DNA of 64,000 nt from Candidatus Dormiibacterota bacterium. Lineage in GTDB: Bacteria; Acidobacteriota; Polarisedimenticolia; Gp22-AA2. Within the stretch, counting starts at the first letter, position 1. Every line of letters starts with the position of its first letter. The stretch is taken from the NCBI GenBank assembly GCA_035635555.1, contig DASQAT010000006.1, forward strand, positions 98,633-162,632, given 5' to 3'. A model generated the notes under the pieces. That model was not told the DNA's origin and did no database searches. It saw only the letters and a list, made by a program, of their open reading frames with translations. Position numbers and translations under genes: made by a program. Below are positions 37,878 through 47,455 of the stretch, piece after piece.

Positions 37878-39176
37878 ATGATTCCCCGCTATTCCCGTCC
37901 GGAGATGTCGCGCATCTGGGACGACGAGCACAAGTTCCAGAAATGGCTGGACGTCGAGCTCGCGGTGTGCGACGCGCTCGCCGACCGCGGCCAGATCCCG
38001 AAGCAGGCGGCCGCGAACATCCGGGCCAAGGCGCGCTTCGAGGTCCAGCGCGTGCGCGAGATCGAGGCGACCGTGCAGCACGACGTCATCGCATTCATCA
38101 CCAACCTCGCCGAGCACGTCGGTCCCGACGCGCGTTACATCCATCTGGGTCTGACCAGCAACGACGTGGTCGACACCGCCACGGCGCTTCTCATGATCGA
38201 AGCGTCCGAGCTTCTGATGAAGGATCTCGAGGGGCTCGCGAACGCCGTCGAGAAGCGGGCGTTCGAGCACAAGAACACGGTCATGGCCGGCCGAACGCAC
38301 GGCGTGCACGCCGAGCCGATGACGTTCGGCCTGAAGATGGCGGTGTGGCACAGCGAGGTGCGGCGCACCATCGACCGCCTGAGCGTGGCACGCCGGCACG
38401 TCGCCGTGGGCAAGCTCTCCGGGGCGGTCGGCACGTTCGCCCACCTCGACCCGGACGTCGAGGCGGCGGCCCTCGGCTCGCTCGGTCTCTCGCCCGTGCC
38501 GATCGCCACGCAGGTGGTGCAGCGCGACCGGCACGCGGAGTTCCTCGCCGCCCTCGCGATCGCCGCCACCTCCATCGAGCGCTTCGCCATCGAGGTGCGG
38601 CACCTGCAGCGCACCGAAGTCGGGGAGGTCGAGGAGCCGTTCGGCGCCGGCCAGAAGGGCTCGTCGGCGATGCCGCACAAGAAGAACCCGATCACCTCCG
38701 AGCAGATGAGCGGCCAGGCCCGGCTGATCCGTGGATATCTCCAAGTGGCGCTCGAGAACATCCCACTGTGGCACGAGCGGGACATCTCCCACTCCTCCGC
38801 CGAGAGGGTCATCCTGCCCGACGCCACCATCCTGCTCGACTACATGATCCACCGCTTCACACGGATCGTCTCCGGCATGGTCGTGCACCCCGAGGCGATG
38901 CGCCGCAACCTGGACATGAGCCGCGGTCTGATCTTCTCCGGCACAATCCTCCTGGAGCTGGCCAAGAAGGGAGTGTCGCGCGACGAGGCCTACGGATGGG
39001 TGCAGAAGGCGGCCATGGACGCGCAGGCCGGCCAGGGGGATTTCAAGGCCCTCCTCCTCAAGGACAAGAACATCACCTCCCGTCTTTCCGCCCAGGAGAT
39101 CGACCGTTGCTTCGACGTCCAGCACCACCTGCGCCACGTCGACGACCTGTTCAAGAGGACGTTCGGGCGGGCGTGA
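37878..39176 (+). CDS. purB: Adenylosuccinate lyase
   Basis: 432 residues. The fumarase/aspartase-superfamily signature 'GSSAMPHKKNPITSE' lies near residue 262, with 'HLGLTSNDVVDTA' and 'TVMAGRTHGVHAEP' forming the other two active-site regions. It acts twice in purine metabolism, cleaving SAICAR and adenylosuccinate. purS-purQ-purL lie 20 kb downstream on the same strand, separated only by the accessory island. Its stop overlaps the next GTG (GTGA). Confidence 0.97.
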   Translation: MIPRYSRPEMSRIWDDEHKFQKWLDVELAVCDALADRGQIPKQAAANIRAKARFEVQRVREIEATVQHDVIAFITNLAEHVGPDARYIHLGLTSNDVVDTATALLMIEASELLMKDLEGLANAVEKRAFEHKNTVMAGRTHGVHAEPMTFGLKMAVWHSEVRRTIDRLSVARRHVAVGKLSGAVGTFAHLDPDVEAAALGSLGLSPVPIATQVVQRDRHAEFLAALAIAATSIERFAIEVRHLQRTEVGEVEEPFGAGQKGSSAMPHKKNPITSEQMSGQARLIRGYLQVALENIPLWHERDISHSSAERVILPDATILLDYMIHRFTRIVSGMVVHPEAMRRNLDMSRGLIFSGTILLELAKKGVSRDEAYGWVQKAAMDAQAGQGDFKALLLKDKNITSRLSAQEIDRCFDVQHHLRHVDDLFKRTFGRA

Positions 39177-39883
39177 GGCCCACGGCCCTTCTCCTCCCCG
39201 CCTTCGCGGTCGTCCTGCTTCTTGCCCCGACACTGGCCGCCGCGGCCTCGCCTTCCCGCGAGCTCGTCGGCCAGGTCCTGTACGTTCTCAATCCCACCAC
39301 TGTCCGCACCCGCGGCAGCAGCCTCGGCGTCGACCTGCCGCGCGGCCAAGTGGTCGTCCTCGTTGACCTGAGCGCCGATCGCGCCCTCCTCGCGCCCGGC
39401 CCGTCCGACGCCTCGCTGCTGCGCGCCTACGGAGTCCGCAAGCCCCCCCGCTACGTCGCCACACCGTCGCAGATCGCCGCCGATTACCTTCCCCGGCCCG
39501 CCTGGGAGAAGGCGCGCGAGACCGGCGTCCACCGACTGCTCGACCGCTGGCCCGACCTCACACCCGGCCAGGCCCTGCGGATCTTCCTCGGCCAGCCGTT
39601 CGTCGGCATGACGGAGGCGCAGGCCGAAGAGGCGGTCGGCCCGCTCGTCCTGTCCCGCGAGCCGGTGGCTGGCGAGGCCGGCGCCGTAGCCTGGAAGGTC
39701 GGCCACCGCCCCCGTTCCTCCGAGCTGCGCCTCTACAACGAGTCCCGCGAGCGCGGCCGTCGCCCCGCCACCTTCGACGATTACCTCTCGACCCGAGTGC
39801 GCGCGATCGTGATGCTGCGGGGCGGCGTCGTCTCGTCGATCGAGGCGCCGGAGGGGCAGACGAGCGGGCTGAACTGGCCATAA
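39173..39883 (+). CDS. Exported protein of unknown function
   Basis: 236 residues with a signal peptide ('ALLLPAFAVVLLLAPTLAAAA'). The mature protein is soluble, with no family I recognise. It contains 'GQALRIFLGQPFVGMTEAQA', which may be an SmpA/OmlA-like 'G-M-x-x-x-x-V' turn, but this is weak. GTG 39173 overlaps the purB stop. It is the last core gene before the island. Confidence 0.65.
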   Translation: MRPTALLLPAFAVVLLLAPTLAAAASPSRELVGQVLYVLNPTTVRTRGSSLGVDLPRGQVVVLVDLSADRALLAPGPSDASLLRAYGVRKPPRYVATPSQIAADYLPRPAWEKARETGVHRLLDRWPDLTPGQALRIFLGQPFVGMTEAQAEEAVGPLVLSREPVAGEAGAVAWKVGHRPRSSELRLYNESRERGRRPATFDDYLSTRVRAIVMLRGGVVSSIEAPEGQTSGLNWP

Positions 39884-39892
39884 TCGATTTCA

Positions 39893-39942
39893 CGCAAGCT
39901 TGCGACCCGCTCCTTTCAGGCGGTATAGTTGGCCTCAGCCAA
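39893..39942 (+). promoter_or_regulatory. Candidate DISARM promoter with flanking palindromes
   Basis: The 12-bp palindrome CGCAAGCTTGCG (39893-39904) overlaps TTGCGA (39900-39905); 18 bases later is TATAGT (39924-39929). A hairpin TTGGC-ctca-GCCAA (39929-39942) covers the expected transcription start. The rest of the 297-base gap (39884-40180) holds only a 66-codon ORF (39958-40158) with no recognisable relatives. Confidence 0.45.
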
Positions 39943-40180
39943 CATCCGCTGGGAGACATGGTTCGGCGATTGACGGATACCCTCGCAACCATAACGTTGT
40001 CAGGACGATCGTCGGTTGCAGCCAAGTCTGATCAAGGTCGTGGCTTGGCGGTGCTCATGTTCTTATCCCGGTGGGCACGATGGGCGTTATGCGCCGTCCC
40101 AGGGAGCCCGCCGAAACGTGAGCGGCGCGGGGACCCGGCCGAGGAGCGGAAGACCTGAGCTCCAGTGACGGCGCACGGCA

Positions 40181-41992
40181 TTGGCTCCGGAGGTACCGGG
40201 GGGACCTACTACTACGGTGCGATTCGCGCAGGGTGCGACCGGATTGGTAGCGGGAAGTCGCTCGAGGTCGGGGAGGCCCCAGGCAAGACCTGAATGTGGG
40301 GCCTGCAACGCCGATGCGGCCTTCCTTTGTGGTCGGCGGCCCTCATACGAGGCCCTGCGGCCGCGCATACGCGTCGTGGATCTCTTTGCCGGTTGCGGAG
40401 GGCTGACGTTGGGCGTCGCCGAAGCGGCTCGACATCTCGCGCTTGGGCTGGACGTCCGGTTAGCAATCGACGCAGACATGACGGCGAGGTTGGTGTATGA
40501 GGCCAACTTTCCGGGCGCTCGCGTCCGCCATGGACGCGTCGAGGAGCTGTTCGATGGGAGAGCGGGTAACAAGCTGACTGAAGCCGAGCGCAAGGTAAAG
40601 GCCGCCGTAGGGCCTGTGGATGTCTTGGTAGGTGGCCCGCCCTGCCAGGGCCATTCGGATCTCAATAACCACACGCGGCGAGACGATCCGCGTAACGCGT
40701 TGTATGCGCGGATGGCTCGAGCGGCAGAAGTACTGAAGCCTACAATCGTGCTGATTGAGAACGTGCCGACAGTGACGCACGACGTGGAGAAGGTAGTCGA
40801 CGCAACGATTGATCGGCTTCGAACGTGCGACTACACGGTGGCCGAGGCAGTGGTCGACATCTCACGGCTTGGAGCACCACAACGACGCCGGCGACATGTC
40901 GTGCTTGCAACACGAGATGCGAGGGCCGACGTCGATGCCATCGTGGGCAATCTCGCTGCCCGGTGCCCGGATCATCCAGTGCGCTCGGTGCGCTGGGCGA
41001 TCGGTGACCTCGTCAGGTTAAAAGCTAACGGCATGTTGGACTCGGCGAGTGTGCCGAGCAAGAAGAACATGAAACGGATCAGATGGATGTTCGAGGAGCA
41101 GCAATACGACCTACCCAACCGCCGGCGGCCAAAGTGCCACCGATCGAAACACAGCTACAACTCGATGTATGGGCGGTTGAGGTGGAAAGATCCAGCACAG
41201 ACGGTCACGACGGGCTTCGGATCGATGGGTCAAGGGAGATATGTCCATCCTTCGAGACTTCGGACGATCACTCCGCACGAGGCTGCGCGGCTCCAGATGC
41301 TGCCAGACTTCTTCAGCTTCTCCGCCGTGACCAAGCGCGGGGAGCTGGCCCAGCTGATCGGGAACGCGGTGCCGCCGGTACTCGCATCAGCATTGTTGGA
41401 ACCGACGCTCCGCTCCCTCGACTTCAAATCACTAGTTCCGTTTCCAACTACGCGCATCGACAGGCGAGGTATGACTAATAGATCCTCACAGATTGGAGCC
41501 AAGAAGGCCAAGTCCGTGCGGCGGGATGACATCCCCCAAGCGTCATCAATGCAAGTGCGTAATCGCATGAGGGCGGTTCGACAGACCGGAACCGCACCGG
41601 AGCTCGCACTACGCGCCATCATCGACAGCCTGGGCTTGAAGTACCGGGTCGATGAACGAGTCCCTGGGACGCGGTGTCGTGTCGACCTGCTCTTCGAGCG
41701 CGCGGGCGTAGTGGTGATGGTGGATGGGTGCTTTTGGCATGCATGTCCGATCCATGGCACGTCCGCGAAGGCCAATGCCGGGTGGTGGAAGGAGAAGCTC
41801 GCGGCCAATCGCCGCCGCGACGAGGCAACTGAACGTCGGCTCCATGAGATCGGGTGGCTGGTCTTCCGCTTCTGGGAACACGACGATCCCAAGCGCTCGG
41901 CTCTCAGCGTGGCGGCGGCTGTGGCCGCACGCCAGGCAGTGTTGAACAACAAGGCGTGTGCGCACGGACGCACTCCGGTGTTGTTCCAGTGA
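40181..41992 (+). CDS. drmMII: DISARM DNA cytosine-5 methyltransferase fused to Vsr-type endonuclease
   Basis: 603 residues in one frame. Residues ~64-412 are a C5 methyltransferase: motif I 'VVDLFAGCGG', catalytic Cys155 in 'GGPPCQGHS', 'ENVP' 193-196, 'QRRRR' 234-238 and motif X 'GNAVPP'. Residues ~455-585 are a Vsr-fold nuclease: 'TAPELALRAI', Asp502 in 'CRVDLLF', 'DGCFWHAC' 516-522, Asn543 and 'GWLVFRFWEHD'. DISARM DrmMII marks self DNA (CCWGG in the studied system), and Vsr repairs T:G mismatches left by 5mC deamination at that site. The first 60 residues are atypical, so the start is uncertain. An internal ATG (41471) could yield Vsr alone. Confidence 0.9.
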   Translation: MAPEVPGGPTTTVRFAQGATGLVAGSRSRSGRPQARPECGACNADAAFLCGRRPSYEALRPRIRVVDLFAGCGGLTLGVAEAARHLALGLDVRLAIDADMTARLVYEANFPGARVRHGRVEELFDGRAGNKLTEAERKVKAAVGPVDVLVGGPPCQGHSDLNNHTRRDDPRNALYARMARAAEVLKPTIVLIENVPTVTHDVEKVVDATIDRLRTCDYTVAEAVVDISRLGAPQRRRRHVVLATRDARADVDAIVGNLAARCPDHPVRSVRWAIGDLVRLKANGMLDSASVPSKKNMKRIRWMFEEQQYDLPNRRRPKCHRSKHSYNSMYGRLRWKDPAQTVTTGFGSMGQGRYVHPSRLRTITPHEAARLQMLPDFFSFSAVTKRGELAQLIGNAVPPVLASALLEPTLRSLDFKSLVPFPTTRIDRRGMTNRSSQIGAKKAKSVRRDDIPQASSMQVRNRMRAVRQTGTAPELALRAIIDSLGLKYRVDERVPGTRCRVDLLFERAGVVVMVDGCFWHACPIHGTSAKANAGWWKEKLAANRRRDEATERRLHEIGWLVFRFWEHDDPKRSALSVAAAVAARQAVLNNKACAHGRTPVLFQ

Positions 41993-44346
41993 ATGCCCTT
42001 GCCGGGAACAGCCCCCCGGACGCCCCTCTGGCCTCCGAGTCTCTCGACCTCGCTCTCGTGGCGCTTGAAGGCCCGGGAAGTCTAGTGGCGATCGGTCGCG
42101 AGGGGAGATTGGCGCGACAGACCAACACGGGGTGTGTCCGTGTCGAGATGGCTGCCGTCGACGAGACTGTCTTGGCTCTTGTCGATCTCGCGTTGCGGCG
42201 ACGCAGGAGCATTACGATCGTCTACCCCGCACCAGCAGGTGAGGTCTCTGTTCTGCTCGCTGGGCAGATTCTGCTCCGGCGCTTCTTGGATCAGGAGCGC
42301 TCGCAGTCGGTTGGCATCGTGACTTCAGACACGATCACGGCGACGAACACTTGGAAGGAACTTGCGATCTCATCGGGCGGGTCGAGGGTCCCGATCAACG
42401 AAGTGTTTCCTGTCATTCGCGCTCGTCCCGATGGCGATTGCCCTCTGGTCGGTCAGACCTTTCGCGGCGCGATAATCGGTCGCCGATTCCGTGGATGGCC
42501 AGTCGACGTAGCTGTCGTCGATCACCTGTCTGGTCCTGTGAGCGGGGACCCCATCGTGCCGACCGTTCGGGTATTCGCCGATCCACTCGATCCCGAGCTG
42601 GACCGTATCGCCGGCAATGGCGAGCTGGTGTGGGGGTGGACCGAGGCCGATCTCGCGGTGCTGGCTGAGAGTAAGCGGGACCGACATAGCGCGGTCCCAT
42701 TTTCCGTCGCCGCGGAACGGCTCAAGACAATGGCGGCTGGCGTCAAGACGACGATTCACGTGGCGCACCATGCGGAGGCAGAGCAAACAGTCCGCCGGCT
42801 GCGGGATGACCTACACACTCTGGGAGACCTCGCCGCTCCAAGTCTACCGGCGAGCATCATGAGGGGCATTCGGGTCGCTTGGCATCACGTTTCGACATTG
42901 ACATCACTCCCTTGCCGGCCGTCTCAGTTCGATCGCTTCGCGGGGATCCCACCGGTGGCGGCACGCGCAACGAGGACTTTCGAGCCAGAGATCGCGGCCT
43001 GGTCGAAGACCCTTTCCGGGGATCTCCGAGAAGTGGCCGAGGTGGTGGCGAGCGATCTCGGCGATCTCAGACGATTCCTCGAAGACGCCGATCCGTTCGG
43101 GCGGGACCTGACCGCAGCCGTCTCTGGTGGCGAAGATGCACTCATCGTGGTGCGAACCCAGACGGCGGCGCGTGCACTCATCGACGCCATGGGTGGCGAC
43201 CCAGGCTCGGGCATGGTCGGTCGCGCGCGCGTCGTTCCGATGCGGAGACTGCACCGGGAAGGAATGTCCCCAAAGGCTTTTGTGGTCGGGACCCCAGCGC
43301 GATGGGATTGGCATCGGCTCGATTCGGGCCTCAGCCCCGACGTTCATGTCCTGGTCCTTGGCGATCTGGATGCCCGCCTCGGACGAGCGGCCGTTGACGC
43401 ACTCCACCGTGCAAGATCTCGCTGGGGAAGCCCTGAGACTCGGCAGCGAGCCTGGCGGGAGCTCATAGGGCGTGAACCGCCGCCGGCGAGGATCTTGCCA
43501 GAGGTTCGCGCGGAGATTGTCGTCGTCGATGCGTTGGAATCGGAGCCACAGGTGGATCCGTTCGACGCATTCCAACCGCTCCTGTCTTCAGTGCCACTCG
43601 CAGTGGGCGACGAAGGTGTAGAGGACGCAGTTGGCGAAGAGTTGGCCGATGGCGAGTGGCGCGGCGCCGTCGAGGCCGTGGAGGTTGTGACGGATGGCGG
43701 GGCCTTCCTACTCGCCCGAGATCGCTTCGTCGACGTGAGAGCGGACGAAGAAATCATCGAGTGCCGCGCTGCCGCGCTTCGCCCTGGGATGGTCTTATTG
43801 GTCGATCGACGCGGCGGTCGGATCGGCCTCCTAGAAGCGGTTGCCGACCGCCTCAAGAAAGAGAGGCCGGATCTCCTTGCCGCGAACCTGTTGATCGCAG
43901 ACCTGCAGCGAACGGTGAGACGCGGGTTCGTCGCGTCGCGGATGACGCCCATGGAATTGTACAAGCGTCTTTGTTCTCTCGGATTCGAGAAGACTTACTA
44001 CGCCGCACGAAGCTATGTCGACGACGACGGCCCGTTAGCGCCGCGTGACTTGGTGGATTTGCAGCGCCTGAACGAAGCCTTGAGGCTGGGGATATCGGAT
44101 CAGCGCATTCGAGAAGCGTTTGCTGGCGTTCGCCGCTGGCGCGCTTTCAGGCGTGCCACAGGGAAGGCACTCGTGGCGGCGTCGCGGGGTTCTATCGTCG
44201 CATCCGAAGCAACGCGCGTCGACCAAGAGACGGGCCTTTCCATTGCCGACCTCCAAGAGCTGGTGCTAGAAGCCGAGGTGCTCGACGTGCGAGAGTGCCC
44301 AAAACCCGTTCCGTTGTCCGAGATTGGTTACCTCCGCGAGGGCTGA
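41989..44346 (+). CDS. drmE: DISARM protein DrmE-like
   Basis: 785 residues from GTG 41989, which overlaps the methyltransferase stop (GTGA). No Walker or DEAD-box motif is intact, although 'SITIVYPAPAGEVSVLLAGQ' then 'VGIVTSDT' suggests a degenerate P-loop-type fold near the N-terminus. The C-terminal third has helical 'FVASRMTPMELYKRLCSLGF' and 'YVDDDGPLAPRDLVDLQRLN'. Absence of the SNF2 helicase motifs of DrmD, together with size and position beside drmMII and drmA, points to DrmE, the class 2 DISARM component of unknown biochemical role. Assignment rests mainly on context. Confidence 0.75.
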   Translation: MNALAGNSPPDAPLASESLDLALVALEGPGSLVAIGREGRLARQTNTGCVRVEMAAVDETVLALVDLALRRRRSITIVYPAPAGEVSVLLAGQILLRRFLDQERSQSVGIVTSDTITATNTWKELAISSGGSRVPINEVFPVIRARPDGDCPLVGQTFRGAIIGRRFRGWPVDVAVVDHLSGPVSGDPIVPTVRVFADPLDPELDRIAGNGELVWGWTEADLAVLAESKRDRHSAVPFSVAAERLKTMAAGVKTTIHVAHHAEAEQTVRRLRDDLHTLGDLAAPSLPASIMRGIRVAWHHVSTLTSLPCRPSQFDRFAGIPPVAARATRTFEPEIAAWSKTLSGDLREVAEVVASDLGDLRRFLEDADPFGRDLTAAVSGGEDALIVVRTQTAARALIDAMGGDPGSGMVGRARVVPMRRLHREGMSPKAFVVGTPARWDWHRLDSGLSPDVHVLVLGDLDARLGRAAVDALHRARSRWGSPETRQRAWRELIGREPPPARILPEVRAEIVVVDALESEPQVDPFDAFQPLLSSVPLAVGDEGVEDAVGEELADGEWRGAVEAVEVVTDGGAFLLARDRFVDVRADEEIIECRAAALRPGMVLLVDRRGGRIGLLEAVADRLKKERPDLLAANLLIADLQRTVRRGFVASRMTPMELYKRLCSLGFEKTYYAARSYVDDDGPLAPRDLVDLQRLNEALRLGISDQRIREAFAGVRRWRAFRRATGKALVAASRGSIVASEATRVDQETGLSIADLQELVLEAEVLDVRECPKPVPLSEIGYLREG

Positions 44347-44356
44347 GGGGGAGAAA

Positions 44357-47300
44357 GTGGAGATCGATCAGGAGCATTCCGAACGTTTCGTCGCGTGGCT
44401 ACTCGAGCAAGCAGTCGCTGAGGCACGGGGCACTCGGGAGCAACGCCTCAAGGTCGCGCCCGAGGGGCGCTTCTGGCTCGGGCGGCTCGCGCCAGAGGTG
44501 CGGGTCCAGGCGAGCCGCCTTGGCGAACGCGCGGAACGCCTCGAACCTTGCGAGGTGGGCTTCCGAGTTCGACCCAGTGCGTTAGATGGTCGGCGCATTG
44601 CGTGCCGCGTGCGATTGGCGGCCTGGCGCCAGATCGCGAACGCGAGCGACGACCCTGACGCCGAGAAGTGGCAGAAGACGGAGAAAATCGACGTGATCGT
44701 CGTCGTTGACATGCCACGCCAAGTGGGAGACTTGACAGCCGCCGGGCGTAACGAGATCGCACAGGCGCTCAGTGCCGTCGGTGCTCACGGGCTAGCCGCA
44801 GAGGTTCATGCAGAAATCGAGTCCGGTAAGGATGGACCACAACTCGCGCTCACTCTGGTGAATGTGTCGCCCGATGAAGTGCCGAATCTCGACAGGAACT
44901 TGTACGAAACTGAGCTAGAGGCCGAGATTGGGCCTACCGGCCCCTTCCTTCTGGATAACCTTCCGGACTCGTTCAGATACAAGCGAGACGTCCCTGCATA
45001 TGGCATCAATGGCGGGGTTAACCTGCAGGGCAGGGATGTTTTCGTAACCACGGACTTCGCGAGTTTCGACAGACTACGACCGGACTATTGGGATGAGGAG
45101 GGAGCCGGCGCTCTGCCCAACCTGTCAATCGCCGCGCTCGCCGAGGATCCAGGCAGAGCAGTTGGAGAACTGGCAAGACGGCTTCGCGAATGGACCGATA
45201 CCTTCTGGTCGGAGGAGGCGCTCGCACGCCGCCAGGCAGCGGAGGGTTGGGATGACGCCATGCTCAACCATGCTCGGAACGAGGCCCAGGTTGCCCGGGG
45301 TGAGGTGGAACGCGTGAACCGAGGTGTTGGGCTGCTTGACCAGGATCGACAACTGCGACGAGCCTTCGCCCTCGCGAATCGCTCCTTTGCCGAGTCGCCG
45401 GGTATCGGCCATGCCACTTGGCGCGCGTTCCAGCTTGGATTCATCTTGGCGAACCTTCCTTCATTGCCTGACGGCGCACGAGATGGCGAGCGAGCCATCG
45501 TGGACACGCTGTGGTTCGCCACTGGCGGAGGGAAGACGGAGACCTACCTCCTATTCACGTTGACCGCGGCGTTCTACGACCGGATGCGCGGCAAGCACCA
45601 CGGCATCACGTCGTGGGGCCGCTTCCCCTTACGGATGCTGTCACTCCAGCAAACTCAGCGGTTCGCGGACGTTCTCGCGGCCGCGGAGCTAATTCGTAGT
45701 CGGGAAAGGATCGAGGGAGATGAGTTCGCGCTCGGATTCCTCGTAGGGGAGGCTGGGAGCCCTAACGTAATCCCGATCGCTCCCAGACCAGGCCAGCCTG
45801 ATCACCGCGAGCCACAGATGCCGGCCCGATACCGAATCTTGATCCGGTGTCCTTTCTGCCGTTCGACCGATCTGCACATGCGATTCGACCAGCAGCGATG
45901 GGCACTCGATCACGTGTGCGACGCCGCAGCGTGCCCCTGGCGGGGTCGGCCACTCCCGTTCCGTATTGTCGACGATGAAATCTATCGCTTCTTGCCGACG
46001 GTGGTCCTCGGGACGTTGGACAAGGCAGCGAGCATTTCGTTGCAGGCGGCTATGCGTGGGTTCTACGGGCCGCCGTCGGCCACCTGTTCAACCCGCGGCC
46101 ACGGGTTCACCTACGCGCCGCGCAACAATCCTGACCGTAACCGAAACCCGAATGGTTGCCTCTTCCCTCGTTGCACCGCCCAGGTGGGGCCCTTGGGCCA
46201 AGACGCTTCATTGTTCGGACCTACGATTCGGATGCAGGACGAGCTGCACCTGCTGCGGGATACGCTGGGATCAGTCGATGCTCATTACGAAGCGCTTCTC
46301 GATGCGCTGCAGCGTCACTGGGGAAGCGAACCGAAGCTTATCGCCTCGTCGGCAACTCTGGCAGGACACGACCAACAGGTGCGAGCCTTGTACCGACGGG
46401 AAGGACGGATGTTCCCAGTGCCGGGGCCTTGGGCAGGCCGGTCATTTTGGTCACGGGACTCCGAGCGGCTCGCGCGACGGTACGTGGCGCTGTCACCCCG
46501 CGGGCTCACGCTTGAGTACGCGAACGATCAACTAACCGAGGTGCTCCAGAAGTCAGTCCGCCGAGCGCTCGTCGAGCCTGGCGCGGTGGCTACGGAGGTT
46601 GGGGTACCTGAGGACGTGCTGTCGGACCTTATCTGGGCCTACGGCGTCGATGTCGTGTACGGATCGACGCTGAAGGACGTCGAGGCAGCAGCCCGGTCGG
46701 CGGATTCTCAAGTCCCGATCGAGCCTCTGAACTCGGGAACACTCACCGGCAGGACGCCGCTCGAGGAGGTGCGATCGACACTAGAGCGGCTCACCAACCC
46801 GGAACGCGACTTCGTCGACCGTATTCACCTGATCGCAGCTTCATCCATGCTGTCGCACGGAGTCGACATCGATCGCCTGAATATCATGGTGATGCTCGGC
46901 TTGCCACTGTCCACCTCGGAATTCATCCAGACGACCGCGCGAGTCGGCCGACGATATCCGGGACTGGTAATCGTTCTACACAAGATCGGCCGGGAGCGCG
47001 ATGCCGCCGTCTTTCGCGTCTTTCCCTCTTTCATCGAGCACATGGACAGGCTCGTCGACCCTGTGCCGATCACGGCAAAGAGTCGCCGCGTGCTGGAGTT
47101 GACATACGCAGGCATCGAGCAGGGTCGGTTGTATGGGATCCACGAGCCCGCGGCGCTCTCCCAAGGGCTGCGGCAGCTTACCCTCCCTCGGGCTGTGCAG
47201 CGGGCGTTTACGAGGCTTCCCGTCCTGGAGCCAGACGAGCTCCATGCCATCATCGAACTCTTGGGCTTCATCGGTCCTCTCGACGAGAACTTGCGCCGGG

Positions 47301-47455
47301 ACCTGACCGAATATGTACGACGGTTCTACCTCGCGCTAAACGATACGGCAAGCACCGCGCAATGGGTCTCGGATCTCTTCCCCACGGGCGAGCCGATGCG
47401 GTCACTAAGGGATGTCGAGGTCCAGGTCCCTGTCTATTCGCGAGGCGGTCAATGA
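44357..47455 (+). CDS. drmA: DISARM helicase DrmA
   Basis: 1032 residues from GTG 44357, which has GAGGGGGA at 44345-44352; a longer frame from 44324 is less likely. Helicase motifs: Walker A 'TGGGKTETYL' near residue 390, 'DELH' near 628 (DEAH-type motif II), 'ASSATLAG' near 664 and motif VI 'TTARVGR' after 'SHGVDIDRLN' near 835. A Cys cluster 'CPFCRSTD...CDAAACPW' near 500 may bind zinc. With DrmB, DrmA is the conserved core of DISARM and restricts incoming phage DNA. Its stop overlaps the drmB start (ATGA). Confidence 0.93.
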   Translation: MEIDQEHSERFVAWLLEQAVAEARGTREQRLKVAPEGRFWLGRLAPEVRVQASRLGERAERLEPCEVGFRVRPSALDGRRIACRVRLAAWRQIANASDDPDAEKWQKTEKIDVIVVVDMPRQVGDLTAAGRNEIAQALSAVGAHGLAAEVHAEIESGKDGPQLALTLVNVSPDEVPNLDRNLYETELEAEIGPTGPFLLDNLPDSFRYKRDVPAYGINGGVNLQGRDVFVTTDFASFDRLRPDYWDEEGAGALPNLSIAALAEDPGRAVGELARRLREWTDTFWSEEALARRQAAEGWDDAMLNHARNEAQVARGEVERVNRGVGLLDQDRQLRRAFALANRSFAESPGIGHATWRAFQLGFILANLPSLPDGARDGERAIVDTLWFATGGGKTETYLLFTLTAAFYDRMRGKHHGITSWGRFPLRMLSLQQTQRFADVLAAAELIRSRERIEGDEFALGFLVGEAGSPNVIPIAPRPGQPDHREPQMPARYRILIRCPFCRSTDLHMRFDQQRWALDHVCDAAACPWRGRPLPFRIVDDEIYRFLPTVVLGTLDKAASISLQAAMRGFYGPPSATCSTRGHGFTYAPRNNPDRNRNPNGCLFPRCTAQVGPLGQDASLFGPTIRMQDELHLLRDTLGSVDAHYEALLDALQRHWGSEPKLIASSATLAGHDQQVRALYRREGRMFPVPGPWAGRSFWSRDSERLARRYVALSPRGLTLEYANDQLTEVLQKSVRRALVEPGAVATEVGVPEDVLSDLIWAYGVDVVYGSTLKDVEAAARSADSQVPIEPLNSGTLTGRTPLEEVRSTLERLTNPERDFVDRIHLIAASSMLSHGVDIDRLNIMVMLGLPLSTSEFIQTTARVGRRYPGLVIVLHKIGRERDAAVFRVFPSFIEHMDRLVDPVPITAKSRRVLELTYAGIEQGRLYGIHEPAALSQGLRQLTLPRAVQRAFTRLPVLEPDELHAIIELLGFIGPLDENLRRDLTEYVRRFYLALNDTASTAQWVSDLFPTGEPMRSLRDVEVQVPVYSRGGQ

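Noticed and set aside
39958..40158. 66-codon ORF upstream of DISARM
   Set aside because: No recognisable sequence or clear ribosome-binding site; probably chance within the promoter region.
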